Source: Cylindrotheca closterium
Lineage: Eukaryota; Bacillariophyta; Bacillariophyceae; Bacillariales; Bacillariaceae
Direction: 5' to 3'
Assembly: GCA_933822405.4 (NCBI GenBank)
Contig: CAKOGP040001112.1
Coordinates: 62,001 to 126,000, forward strand
DNA length: 64,000 nucleotides
Part shown: one piece after another, positions 21,703-31,331 of the stretch
Numbering within the stretch: the first letter of the stretch is position 1
How the letters are laid out: the number at the start of each line of letters is the position of its first letter
Program-made: the position numbers and the translations under genes
Notes under the pieces: generated by a model
The model's database searches: none
What the model saw: only the letters and a program-made list of their open reading frames with translations
What the model was told of the DNA's origin: nothing

Positions 21703-22040
21703 AGTTACGCCTACAGCTAACTGCCACGATTTCCCATCAGAGATCGCTCAAATTCGTCTCCCATCAGAAGACGAAAACACAACAACTTGCGGATCGGATT
21801 TCACAGCGTTTTCGCAAGTTATTGGGCACCCATCAAGCTCATATTCTTGCAGTTGCGCACACAGCTGACTGCAGCGATTTTCCTTGAGAATTTAGCTTGA
21901 TCTCGTCTTCCAACAAAGATGAAGACAATCAACATTTCCGAATTTGTCTTCCCATCAAAGACAAACAACACAACAATTTGTGGATCGATTTTCAGCGTCT
22001 CACAACTTCTCTTGGGCTACCATCAAGCCCATCTTCTACC
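21703..22040. repeat. imperfect tandem duplication, two units
   Basis: CAGTTACGCCTACAGCTAAC at 21703 returns as CAGTTGCGCACACAGCTGAC near 21851, and the AATT(C/T)GTCTTCCCATCA(G/A)A...ACAACAA(C/T)TTG(C/T)GGATCG block at about 21750 returns at about 21940. The period is 150-190 bp with indels. Confidence 0.7.
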
Positions 22041-23482
22041 ACCGTTCGAATTGAATAATACTTTGGGGTTTATATACCCATACCTTTTAATTCAAGCGAA
22101 CGACTTGTCAAGAATTGGCAACGAGTTATTTTCAAGTTTTGGTCCAACAATGACTTGGAGTTTTTCGGTTTATTGTGGAGTGTTGGCATTGTGCGGCCCT
22201 ATCGCCCTTGCCATTCGATTTGCTGCCCCTGTTCGCCTCCTTTTTGTCGTCAGGAGTTTTCTACGGAGCAAGGGATCCGATTTCTCTTTTTGATTGAATA
22301 GCTTCTGTGGTGGAAGTCTCAACAGGAGAGATCGCCTTCTTGGTGCGAATCGAGAAGTAAACACAATCTGGAAAGGGCAATTGTGTGCCCAATCCCGCAG
22401 TTCTTCATCAACACCTCAGGAAACGAGCCTTCTGCTGTTGCACAGTGGGTTCAGGCGTGTTGTTATATTTTACTTCGGCGTCGCACCGGTTCCAGTCCAA
22501 CGTTAGGACCGTCCTAAGCTCAGGACATACACATATTAGAGTTCGCGGGGTCATCCTAGCTGTAGTAGGCTTGTTTGTTTCTTGCATTCACCAGGGGTTC
22601 TAAATCGCTAGTACTCCGGGCAAGTCAAGCCGCTGGTCCTCCGTGCTATGTCCCTTCCTACCTATCAGCTTGGCCAGTGGTAAAGGATTGTTCCTGTGCT
22701 CAGCTTCTCGCAGGATTGGAGGAATAACTAGCCACAGCAACGGCTACCTCTGAAATAATAATAGCTTGTTATTAACCCTTATGTATATCCAGGAATGTCT
22801 GGGGGTCCGTACATTTCCACGGCGCCTACGGCGCCGCTTGTGCGCATTCTGTGCGCATTCTGTCTACATCTATCCGTCATGTTGAGCCATCAATAACGGC
22901 ACATCCTGGTAGGGACCAGTACTTACGCATGTAAAGAGCAGATAGACAAGGAGGGGCATTCCAAATAAATAAAAAGGGGATTGCAAAAATGCACTCGTCC
23001 TTTTGAAACAAAGACTTTCACGATAACCAACGACAATGGCACAAGAGTGCAGATTCGGCTACCATATCGATAATGAAATTGGCTGAAAACGTAGATCTTA
23101 ATAGATAAAAATATGTGCTAATAGGGCATGTAACCATTTTTGCCGTTCAATTGGATCTCCTTCCGCGATTTGCATTATTGGGATGAAACCCTTGACTTGA
23201 AGACGGTGCTTTCCCGTTACAGACGACTCCCCTGAGTCAGATAGTGACGAGTCTAAACCGTCATACATCAACCGTGAGAGTATGGAGAACCAGTCATGGG
23301 CAGATGTTGTTCGAAAGATGAACGATTGAATTACAGTAGTTAAAACTGTGTAGAGAGTTTTGGGATGACCGAAAGCATGAGTTTGCTTTGGCCATTCGAA
23401 AACTCTTATCCCAACTAGAGCAAGTTTTATTAACGACTTTAAGGTTCATAGTATCAGGACTACGTTACGCCGAACAACTGAA

Positions 23483-24530
23483 GACTGATCGTCTCAGAGT
23501 ATCGTAGGGTCTTTTATTATCTAACACTTTCCATAGTCGTTGATGTTTCCACAATCGTTGATATAGGCCTCGTCCCACTCACGACAGACATTGCCCAGAA
23601 CATTCCTTCCATCGATCTCCTTCTGCACCGTGCTGTATACGCTGCTCTGGCTTGAAAACATTACGTCGAGTTCTTGCTCCTCCACTTTGATCCAAACTTC
23701 TTCTCACCCATTCTTCAGCTGTCCCTCCAGGGATTGGAAAACGATCACAATCCTAATGACCAAATCAGTCATAATCGATACATCGTACATTCCCTTGTGT
23801 GCTTGTGACTAGATGGTTGATTGCCGATTCGTCCTGGCCGTTGATAGACTTGGAAGGCAAAGGATGCTGGTTGTCTTGTGCAATTTGTATGAAATCACGA
23901 AACCCCAGACAAAAATGTTTCACCGCGAGATCAAGAAATAGTTTCACCGTGAAAAAGTCTAGGGCCTATAAATAAAAGAGATCTTTGTGCGACGTGTACA
24001 AACAATTCGCGTCATATATATATTTACCTAATTGTTGGAAATGCCAATAATCTTGAGCATGTTGCACTCCAATTTTTCTTCACCTTATCCTCGACGATGA
24101 CCTTGTCTTTGTCGTGTGCTTTGAAAAAGGTGAAGTGAGTATCCATTTTTCCTTCACACTTATGTTTGGCTATTACGTTCTTCCAAGCGTTGACGAGATT
24201 CATCAAGTTCTCACCGTTTCTTTGCCAAATTTGAGACCAAGACAGGCTTGTCGCTTGTTGATCGGGCACGATCTTGTTTTCTGAAAATGTTGATTATTGC
24301 TTCGTAAGTATTCATCGCATGAGACGCATGAGATCAGATACTGCCTATGGCTATCTCAAGAATAGATGCTTTGTCCAAGACGTTAGAGGGGCCAACATGT
24401 CTTTCTGTTATGCCGTTCTGATATTCCTCATGGTTGAAGCGTCACTTTCGCAAACCATTTCCTTTGGACGGAAAACCACATGGCACATGAAGTCTGTCAT
24501 AGACTTCATCATTTGGAGCTAAATAAATTT
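23483..24530 (-). other. possible decayed coding region, unrecognised
   Basis: Several minus-strand frames look protein-like but are broken by stops and frame changes: a 75-residue stretch around 24030-24240 with SLSWSQIWQRNGENLMNLVN, one around 23770-23940 with FCLGFRDFIQIAQDNQHPLP, and one near 23490-23700 with EIDGRNVLGNVCREWDEA. This could be a dead transposase or gene; no family was recognised. Confidence 0.25.
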
Positions 24531-24902
24531 CACGAGAGCAACGAATATACCTATGAACAGTATTACAACACTATTGCTCAACACTCTTCGATTTTTTATC
24601 GTAGGACTAGCCTATGCTTTTTTGTGTTCTCCTTTTTGTATCTACCTTAGAACACTGACGGCCTGATTTTGCCAAGCGATAACCTCATTAGACTCATGAT
24701 TGTTACGATCAAGAGCTAGTTTTCCTTTGTGAGGCGGAGGTCTGCTGCAACGACTACAATTTTTACATGCATAGATACGACATTGAACATGTTGGAAAAC
24801 AATAAGACGCGAAATTTGAAAAATGCTTGTGGGGTTTTCCCCAAATTTGAATCTGGAGATAGCAACCATCCGTTTTAGCCATTAAGTAAATGACGTGTTG
24901 AG

Positions 24903-24928
24903 CAATCAATAATGGCCATTATTGATTG
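24903..24928. repeat. perfect 26-bp palindrome
   Basis: CAATCAATAATGG followed directly by its reverse complement. A shortened form (AATCAATCAATAATGCGCATTAT) follows about 25 bp later, itself containing the palindrome ATAATGCGCATTAT. Confidence 0.9.
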
Positions 24929-25119
24929 ACTCAACCTATCTTGAATCAATCAATAATGCGCATTATCGCACGCTCAATTATTGTCCTCAGCTATCGTGGA
25001 CAGTCACGATCTATCCCGCCTAAAAATAATAGCTTTTATTAATAGTAATTAATTTCATTGATAAAAAAGACTCCAATCAGTCAACTGATCTGAGCTCTTT
25101 AGTGAAATTTTAGCCAATG

Positions 25120-25192
25120 AGAGTTAGTCGATTCACTAGTGGTATGAGCCAATCACAGCTCTCTATCACTAATGATGGATTCGACTAACTCT
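25120..25192. repeat. inverted repeat / hairpin
   Basis: Arms AGAGTTAGTCGA (from 25120) and TCGACTAACTCT (to 25192) enclose about 49 bp. Together with the nearby palindromes this resembles the folded-back structure of a small non-autonomous DNA element. Confidence 0.7.
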
Positions 25193-25961
25193 GTTCCACA
25201 CTAAATTAGTACTCTCCACAGACTTCAAATGATGTTAGGGGGGATGTTAGGTCCAAGCTCCATACGGCCCTAACAGTTTCCCTTTGTCTTATCAAACGAC
25301 TAAAGACCTTGTCTTAAGGACCAACCATATCCCTCGATGATGAGGAAGCGCTGTAGATCCCCTAGGATGACTTTGAGCTGCCCTGAAGAAAGGGATAGTA
25401 GGTTGGCAACTGAAATTGACTGGTACTACATGAGGTAGTAGATAGATCCAACGATAGGAACTGATTTTTCAATCTTACAGATAGAGCAGTACTATGTATT
25501 GTCGAGTATCGTTCAGACTTCTCTGATGGCAGAGTGAAATCAACTGCTGATACCGGTATAGGTAGGTACTACTACTAGTACTAGTACTTGGTAGTAGTCT
25601 CTTCACCTTTGGAATCAAGTCATTGTCTCAAACTGGTGCAAAAAGGTTGATTATATTGCCATCAGAGTAGAATATACAATACCCGAATCTGAAAGCATCA
25701 TCTATGACTATACTGTATTCGACTTTCCTATCGCGGCTTTGGCAAGCAAGGAACCATGCACTGTTTCGTCTATCTATGTTTTTGCCTGTGAATCTTACTC
25801 AAAATTGGTTGATTATTGCATGCCTTCAATTGTGGGACACGTATTCACTCCCTTTGCGATGAAATCGGGCTTTTTGGTGGCCCTTACTCATCTTGCTTGG
25901 TTCCCAAAATGTTGAGTCCATTATTGAGGACCCGCCGATTATCTATGCTCAGCCATGATTC

Positions 25962-26096
25962 TTGGACATCGCTTTGCGTGGCCTATCTTCTTGATAGCTT
26001 CATCAGTGTCAGCTTCAACCCATCCATCTAGTCCCTCTTCCTGCTCCAAGAACTTCGTCCCCGCTTCGACCAATTCTTTGTATATTTGATGGACAA
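25962..26096 (-). pseudogene. DUF6824 gene relic
   Basis: 135 bp closely match the part of DUF6824 gene 1 at about 18452-18590. Read on the minus strand they give an open frame with VHQIYKELVEAGTKFLEQ and GWVEADTDEAIKKIGHAKR, which is the C-terminal half of the domain. The FGRGKG half is absent on one side and the sequence diverges abruptly at about 26098. It lies about 110 bp before segmental duplication copy B, just as gene 1 lies before copy A. Confidence 0.85.
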
Positions 26097-26207
26097 GCCA
26101 TGTCGATTCACCCATACTTTGTAGAAAATTGTCATTATCAGAAAATGTACGGTTGCGCCATCAGTATCTCTGCTGCCACGTCATCCCCTTATGCTATTGT
26201 ACACTCC

Positions 26208-26790
26208 ATGAAGGATTGGGGAGCTCCAGTGCAGCGCCTCGGTGCTATTTAGTTTCAAGCAACTGTGCGCTTTTATGAGTCAAATGTCGGTATGACTCTG
26301 ATATGGCTTTGAACGAATCAATCGTGGCATCAGCAGGAGTCATACGCGAATTCGCTGTGGACCATACTGTATGGCCTTCGATCCTTCTGACGAGACATGA
26401 TTCGTCTCGTCTCTCTTGAGTTGTCAGTGGCCCAAGATCCCAATCCCTCCCTAGGTGAAACTTTTCAAGAGCTACAAACACATAAAGAGCAATACGCTTC
26501 GTCGTTCGTTCTAGTTTTAGGCCTCTGCGGACGTCTAGGTCAGCAACTCCTTGAACCACTTATGCCAGCATGCGATACTTCCCTTCGATATTCTGTTACT
26601 TTCCCATTGTCCCCGGATAATGTGAAACGCATGACACCTATATATCGATTGAATGATGAGAAAAGAGCGTCTGCTTTCAATGTTCTTCTAGCCTTGCATA
26701 CTTCGGATTCAACATGGTGCCTCTTTTCCGCTGTACTGCAGGGCTCGAGGAGTTTCGATGCGAAATTCACTGCGCCATTGCCAGGTACAC
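26208..26790. repeat. segmental duplication, copy B
   Basis: Direct-orientation copy of 19846-20400. Differences include small indels, and the boundary on the right is followed by a GGTACC-rich stretch (26785-26835). Confidence 0.8.
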
Positions 26791-27475
26791 CTCGACTACC
26801 GGCAGCGGTACCAGCAACCAGCAGTACCTGGTACTCTGGATTGGCTCGATTTTTTGAGATTATTCGTTACTTATTGATTCTGATCAGCAATCCAATAAAA
26901 TATCATTCATTCTATTAACGGAACTTTACTTTGTGATTTATGGCCCATAACTTCTTGGTGGAATTCGATGCTAAATATTTGGTAAGTTCGTCAGCGAACT
27001 TTGCGTTCAGCTTCAAAAAGTGGAAGGTTGACACCCTCTAGCACTAGCACTCCTTGCTGTTTGGCAGTGACTTCGGCGATCACGATTTCAAAATTGGGGA
27101 TATCATGCACTGGAGACATTCCCCAAATAATGACTGGCACCATTCAATCATTGTCATTGCTCCACCGGCATCTCCTTTCTACCTATGAAGCAACGGTTTT
27201 GTTGGGTGCAATAAAACTATTCTATGGCGTTTTAGCTTTCAATCATTAGCTCTCCATTAGTACTCCAAAGTGGAAACCAAGTCATGCCACCCAATCTAGA
27301 GTAGTGCAATATTCAAAATCGCCGTCTTTGGAAGTGGTCTCTGGATCTTCACTAATTTCATTTCAATGTTATCCGTCCGTCATCCCCGGCTACGAGGTTG
27401 CTTATTCCCAAAGACGACGTGAAGATTTGGGACTGACTCACAAAGCCCCAATACCTGTGCTGAGACATGAAAGGA

Positions 27476-28393
27476 TTACGGCGGGGCCCCTGGGAAGTGT
27501 CTTGGCCATATGGATGTGTCATTCAGCATCATTTGGCGAAGACTGCGTTGTCGTTCAACCAATAGAAGAAGTTGGCTTGTGGATAATCCACTCAGGTCCA
27601 CATATGGTGCTGCGGCCACTCCCATCGACAACTGCGACACTGACAGTAAGCGGTTCATCTCCATTTCCATCAGGCGACTGTTTTCCAACGAGAGCGATGG
27701 GTAGGATGTTCCAGCCGCCGCAAATCTCGATGCTCCTAGCCCTCCTAGCACACTATCTAGCATCAAGCTTGGTCCCACCGGCAGCGGCGGAGTGTTCGTC
27801 AAACTTGTCTGTGCAAGTACATTCGCTTCTATCAAAGCAGTCGCCGAGACTTGCACCGGCTCACAATGGGGCGCAACTTGGGCCTCTTGAACCGATTGTG
27901 AATTGTTGGAAACGCTAGGCTGCCTTGGACGAACTGATTTTTGTTGTTGCTTATCTTGTTTAGCGCTTCGGAGAGCGTGACCCACCTTAAGGATGGCCGC
28001 ATTCGTGTCGACTTCGACCCATGTAGTCCCGCCCTCTACCTGCTTCAAGAACCTCATGCCTCTTTCAACAAGCTCGTCATGTAGTTTTCGAACCACTCTG
28101 CATTTTTCTCCGCGCTCCGCAGCGACATACTGATCTTTGTAACTGTCGATGATTACCCGCATTCTCTTGTTGGCAGGACGATTGTTAGCTCCTTTTCCTC
28201 TGCCGAAAACGATACAGTTGTCATCAGGTACTATGACCGCTGCTGCATTAGGATGGTAATTCGATGTGTCTGATGTATCATTCTGCTGCCGGACTTCACT
28301 GTTGCCTGAAGGGTCATCATCTATAGAATCAGGTTTTGATGAAGAAGGCTTGTTTGCTGATGTCTGCTTCTCTGACTTGAATGACGGTTTCAT
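27476..28393 (-). CDS. DUF6824 domain protein 2
   Basis: 305 residues from the ATG at 28393 (MKPSFKSEKQTSANK); an in-frame ATG at 28492 would add 33 residues but reads through sequence that resembles a 3' splice site (TTACTTTGCAG), so a 5' intron is possible. Domain at about residues 55-145: DDNCIVFGRGKGANNRPANK, then RMRVIIDSYKDQYVAAERG, VRRKLHDELVERGMRFLKQ-like KLHDELVERGMRFLKQVE, WVEVDTNAAILKVGHALR. The PGNK motif is changed to PANK. The Ser/Gln-rich middle is followed by a C-terminal LSTSQLLLLVERQRSLRQMM helix shared with the other two genes. Ends in SIWPRHFPGAPP. Function unknown. Confidence 0.82.
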   Translation of the reverse strand: MKPSFKSEKQTSANKPSSSKPDSIDDDPSGNSEVRQQNDTSDTSNYHPNAAAVIVPDDNCIVFGRGKGANNRPANKRMRVIIDSYKDQYVAAERGEKCRVVRKLHDELVERGMRFLKQVEGGTTWVEVDTNAAILKVGHALRSAKQDKQQQKSVRPRQPSVSNNSQSVQEAQVAPHCEPVQVSATALIEANVLAQTSLTNTPPLPVGPSLMLDSVLGGLGASRFAAAGTSYPSLSLENSRLMEMEMNRLLSVSQLSMGVAAAPYVDLSGLSTSQLLLLVERQRSLRQMMLNDTSIWPRHFPGAPP

Positions 28394-30227
28394 GACCTTG
28401 AAATTCGAAGATATCCCTGCAAAGTAACCTCTTTGCCTGCTGTTATATTGCTGCAGGCCACCACAGAAATAATGCGGGAAGGCATGCTGCATGTTCTTCC
28501 GAAGCTTACTTTTGATTTTCTATATTTGGTGATGCGGCGGTCTGACAGCTGCGGATTTTCGTATTTTTCAGGCATCTTATTGTTCGTGCCGTTTCCTTGG
28601 GACGATAAGGCCACCTCGGAGCTATATTGTCGGATACGCACTGGCCATTATAGAGTAAGCAACGAGTTGATAGCAGTTCGGTTCATTCTCAGCCTCGGTT
28701 CAGTCTCACGATGAACAGGTACCTTTCGTTTCTACGGAGAGCTGCCTACCAGCCAAGCAGAATCTCAGACCACTGTCATCCGATCCGAGTTTTTTTTCAT
28801 AGAATTCACTGATTAGGAAGATACGTTCAGTGCCTTTCTTGCACAATACTTCATACGGTGTAGATCGAAGGTCTCGTCCTCAGTTGCATCCTCTTCGAAG
28901 TTATTGTAAAAAAATCACGTTTTGATATCATGATCTCTGAATGCGAAAAGGGCAATAAAATCCCTCGATCGAAACAAGTGGATGTATGAATGGGGTTGGG
29001 CGTTCGCTTTGTCCAACACAAAACGAAAGAGAGTCCTTGTTGCAAATGATTTCAGGAAAGCCACACTGAAAAGTCTTCTGAAGTGGACCATAACCCCTTT
29101 CGATTGACATCATGGCAGCAGCGCAACATAACCTTTGAAGAACTAGAAAGTATCTAGTTAGTTCTCAAGAGCTTGCAACTGCATAGGTGCTTCGCATCGT
29201 TACACGCCTGGATTCTTTTCACAGTCTGACACTGACTGCTCCAAGCTTAAATCCATTGTTGCACACCTATAACCACTCTTGTCGGAGTGGTGCATTTGAT
29301 TTCCTTCACTGCATGCTTTTTGAATGACAATAGGTGTGGCAAAGGACCAGATTAGTGTGATTGCATGTGCAATGTCACTGGGGCATTCTGATCGAGGAGC
29401 TTGGGGGACTTTCTCCCACTTCCTGTAATGGTGAAGAGGAAAGGTGCTCCAAAGCAAAAGTGGCTCGAGAAAGCTAATCATCGAGTGACTGTAGGCTAGC
29501 ATCCTTCTTCAAGTCTCAACATTTTTTTTGAATTTGAAGTCCACCAATGGAGTTGAACTTCAGTAGGGGTGTGCCCCGTTGTGGCTTGCTGTGCCGACTA
29601 TGCATTCCTCGAGCGAGACTTTCTTAGAATTCCATTATGGGCATAATCTGCTTCGAGATACTACATGACCGCTTGAAACTGTTTTTTGAACTCTTCCCAT
29701 TGAATAGTGATTTTCATCTTGTTTTTGATTGGGACAGTTCCAATCTCTCTTTCTTCATCATTGTTGTGGGCCGCAATGGTAGTTTTTGTAAAGAGGTCCC
29801 ATAAAAAGGAGGAGCGCGTTCCTACTTTCAACTTGGGTGCATTCCTGGTCCCGAACCAAACCTCGTGTTTTCGACAGCATTGCGAATATTTGAGGTTCGC
29901 CAAAGGCGGCCCAGCCACGTACAAAATATCTACCTACCACGTGTCAGCTGTTCAGCTCACGCATGGTGTCTGTACACATGTACGTTGCTGGAGTCGCAAC
30001 TCGCGAAATATTGGAGCACGAGCGAAGAATGCAATAGAACATAGAACACTTACTGCATCTGGGAGGTATTACGGGTATCGGTACTTCCCCATGTAATAGA
30101 TCCAAATCCAGCACTTCCTTCCGACCGGGTAAAATGTTCTTACAGCAATTGAATTCAAGATACAGACTACAGGTATCAGATGCTAGTCTGCTTAAGGCTT
30201 TTCTTGTTAACGGTATTATTAACGACC
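28394..30227. other. intergenic region with unassigned coding-like fragments
   Basis: 1.8 kb between DUF6824 genes 2 and 3. Minus-strand frames at 29200-29502 (with KACSEGNQMHHSDKSGYRCA) and 29661-29924 (with KMKITIQWEEFKKQFQAVM at the end) have protein-like composition but no recognised family or clear start, and are not called as genes. They may be remnants of a transposon or of an intron-split gene. Confidence 0.4.
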
Positions 30228-31331
30228 TTATTGGTGATATCCACGTGGGTCGAAGGGACCTGAGCCTCCCTCTCCTGATTGCCCCGAATATGCTCCAGTC
30301 TTTCTGGATACGTAAAGCATCAACAGTTGGCGAAGCTGTTCGTCATGCTCGGCCATTGCATAGAGCTCGTTTGGATTCAGGGACGAGAGAGCGTTGGTTA
30401 GTGTCGTTGGACCGTTAGGCCCCAACAACCACGATCGTAGTCCTTCTAGCTCCATTTCCTTCCGATAGTGTTCCAATATATTTAATGTGTCATTCCCCCC
30501 GATTCCGGCTGTATCTTGAGGCAGCAGACTATCACCCATTGATGCACCTCTTCCACCCGGTGTTGGCAAACCTGTCAGGGCCTGAATTGCAGCCTGAAGT
30601 CCAGGTATTTGTTCTTGAACGTTTCCACTTTGCGCGGCAGTCAAGTAATGTTGCAAAGCTTCACCAGCGCCTTCTTGTGCAAAGCCGGTGCTTGTTGGCA
30701 AGCTGGTTGACATTTGCGACGACCAACCTGGAAGCCCTTGGAGTCCAGCCCACTGCTGTTGCACAGTTCCAGTTGGAGCAGCTATAGAAGAATTTTGCAA
30801 GGATTCCCCAGCATTGGCTCCGGTATTGGTTCCAGGGAAATCCCCATCGCCCACAGGAACATGCCCACTCTTTGCAGCTTTCGAAGTGCTCCCGCCCCTT
30901 GAACTCCTGAGTGCATGGCCCACCTTTAGTATCGCAGCTTCAGCATCTACTTCCACCCATCCATCTTGGCCCTCTGCAGGCTTCAAGAACTTCATGCCTG
31001 CCTCCACCAGCTCGTCGTAAACTTTCCTCACCAGCTTATACTTCTCGCCGCGAGCCGACAATTGATATTGGTCTCTATACCTTTCGATGTTGCGCCGCAT
31101 CTCTTTGTTCCCTGGATGATTATTACAAGACTTCCCTCTTCCAAAAAGGATATAGTTGTCAGCAGGCAATAAGATTGCCACTGCGTTTGAACGCGAACCA
31201 GCTTCACCCGATGGCTCTGATGGATTAGCTGACGACGCATCAATACTTTCCGCGTTACCAGCTTGCTCTCTCCTGGAAGCTGAAGGATTCAAAGCTTTCC
31301 GCTTCAATTCTGAAGCATCACCAGATTCCAT
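30228..31331 (-). CDS. DUF6824 domain protein 3
   Basis: 367 residues from the ATG at 31331. The domain lies at about 50-145: ADNYILFGRGKSCNNHPGNK, EMRRNIERYRDQYQLSARGE, KLVRKVYDELVEAGMKFLKP, DGWVEVDAEAAILKVGHALR. The Gly/Ser/Gln-rich middle is about 150 residues longer than in gene 1. The C-terminal motif is LNPNELYAMAEHDEQLRQLL, comparable in position and spacing to the other two copies. All three genes point the same way, so the cluster probably arose by tandem duplication followed by insertion of repeats. Function unknown. Confidence 0.85.
   Translation of the reverse strand: MESGDASELKRKALNPSASRREQAGNAESIDASSANPSEPSGEAGSRSNAVAILLPADNYILFGRGKSCNNHPGNKEMRRNIERYRDQYQLSARGEKYKLVRKVYDELVEAGMKFLKPAEGQDGWVEVDAEAAILKVGHALRSSRGGSTSKAAKSGHVPVGDGDFPGTNTGANAGESLQNSSIAAPTGTVQQQWAGLQGLPGWSSQMSTSLPTSTGFAQEGAGEALQHYLTAAQSGNVQEQIPGLQAAIQALTGLPTPGGRGASMGDSLLPQDTAGIGGNDTLNILEHYRKEMELEGLRSWLLGPNGPTTLTNALSSLNPNELYAMAEHDEQLRQLLMLYVSRKTGAYSGQSGEGGSGPFDPRGYHQ

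Larger units (their letters stand above)
18829..27475. other. 8.6-kb gene-poor, repeat-rich region
   Basis: No intact gene with recognisable content was found between two DUF6824 genes. It holds a duplicated ~550-bp segment (19846-20400 and 26208-26790), 78-bp direct repeats (20871 and 21182), a tandem duplication (21703-22040), a perfect 26-bp palindrome (24903-24928), a hairpin (25120-25192), a DUF6824 relic (25962-26096) and runs of coding-like but interrupted sequence (about 23480-24530). The repeat content suggests decayed mobile DNA. Confidence 0.6.
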
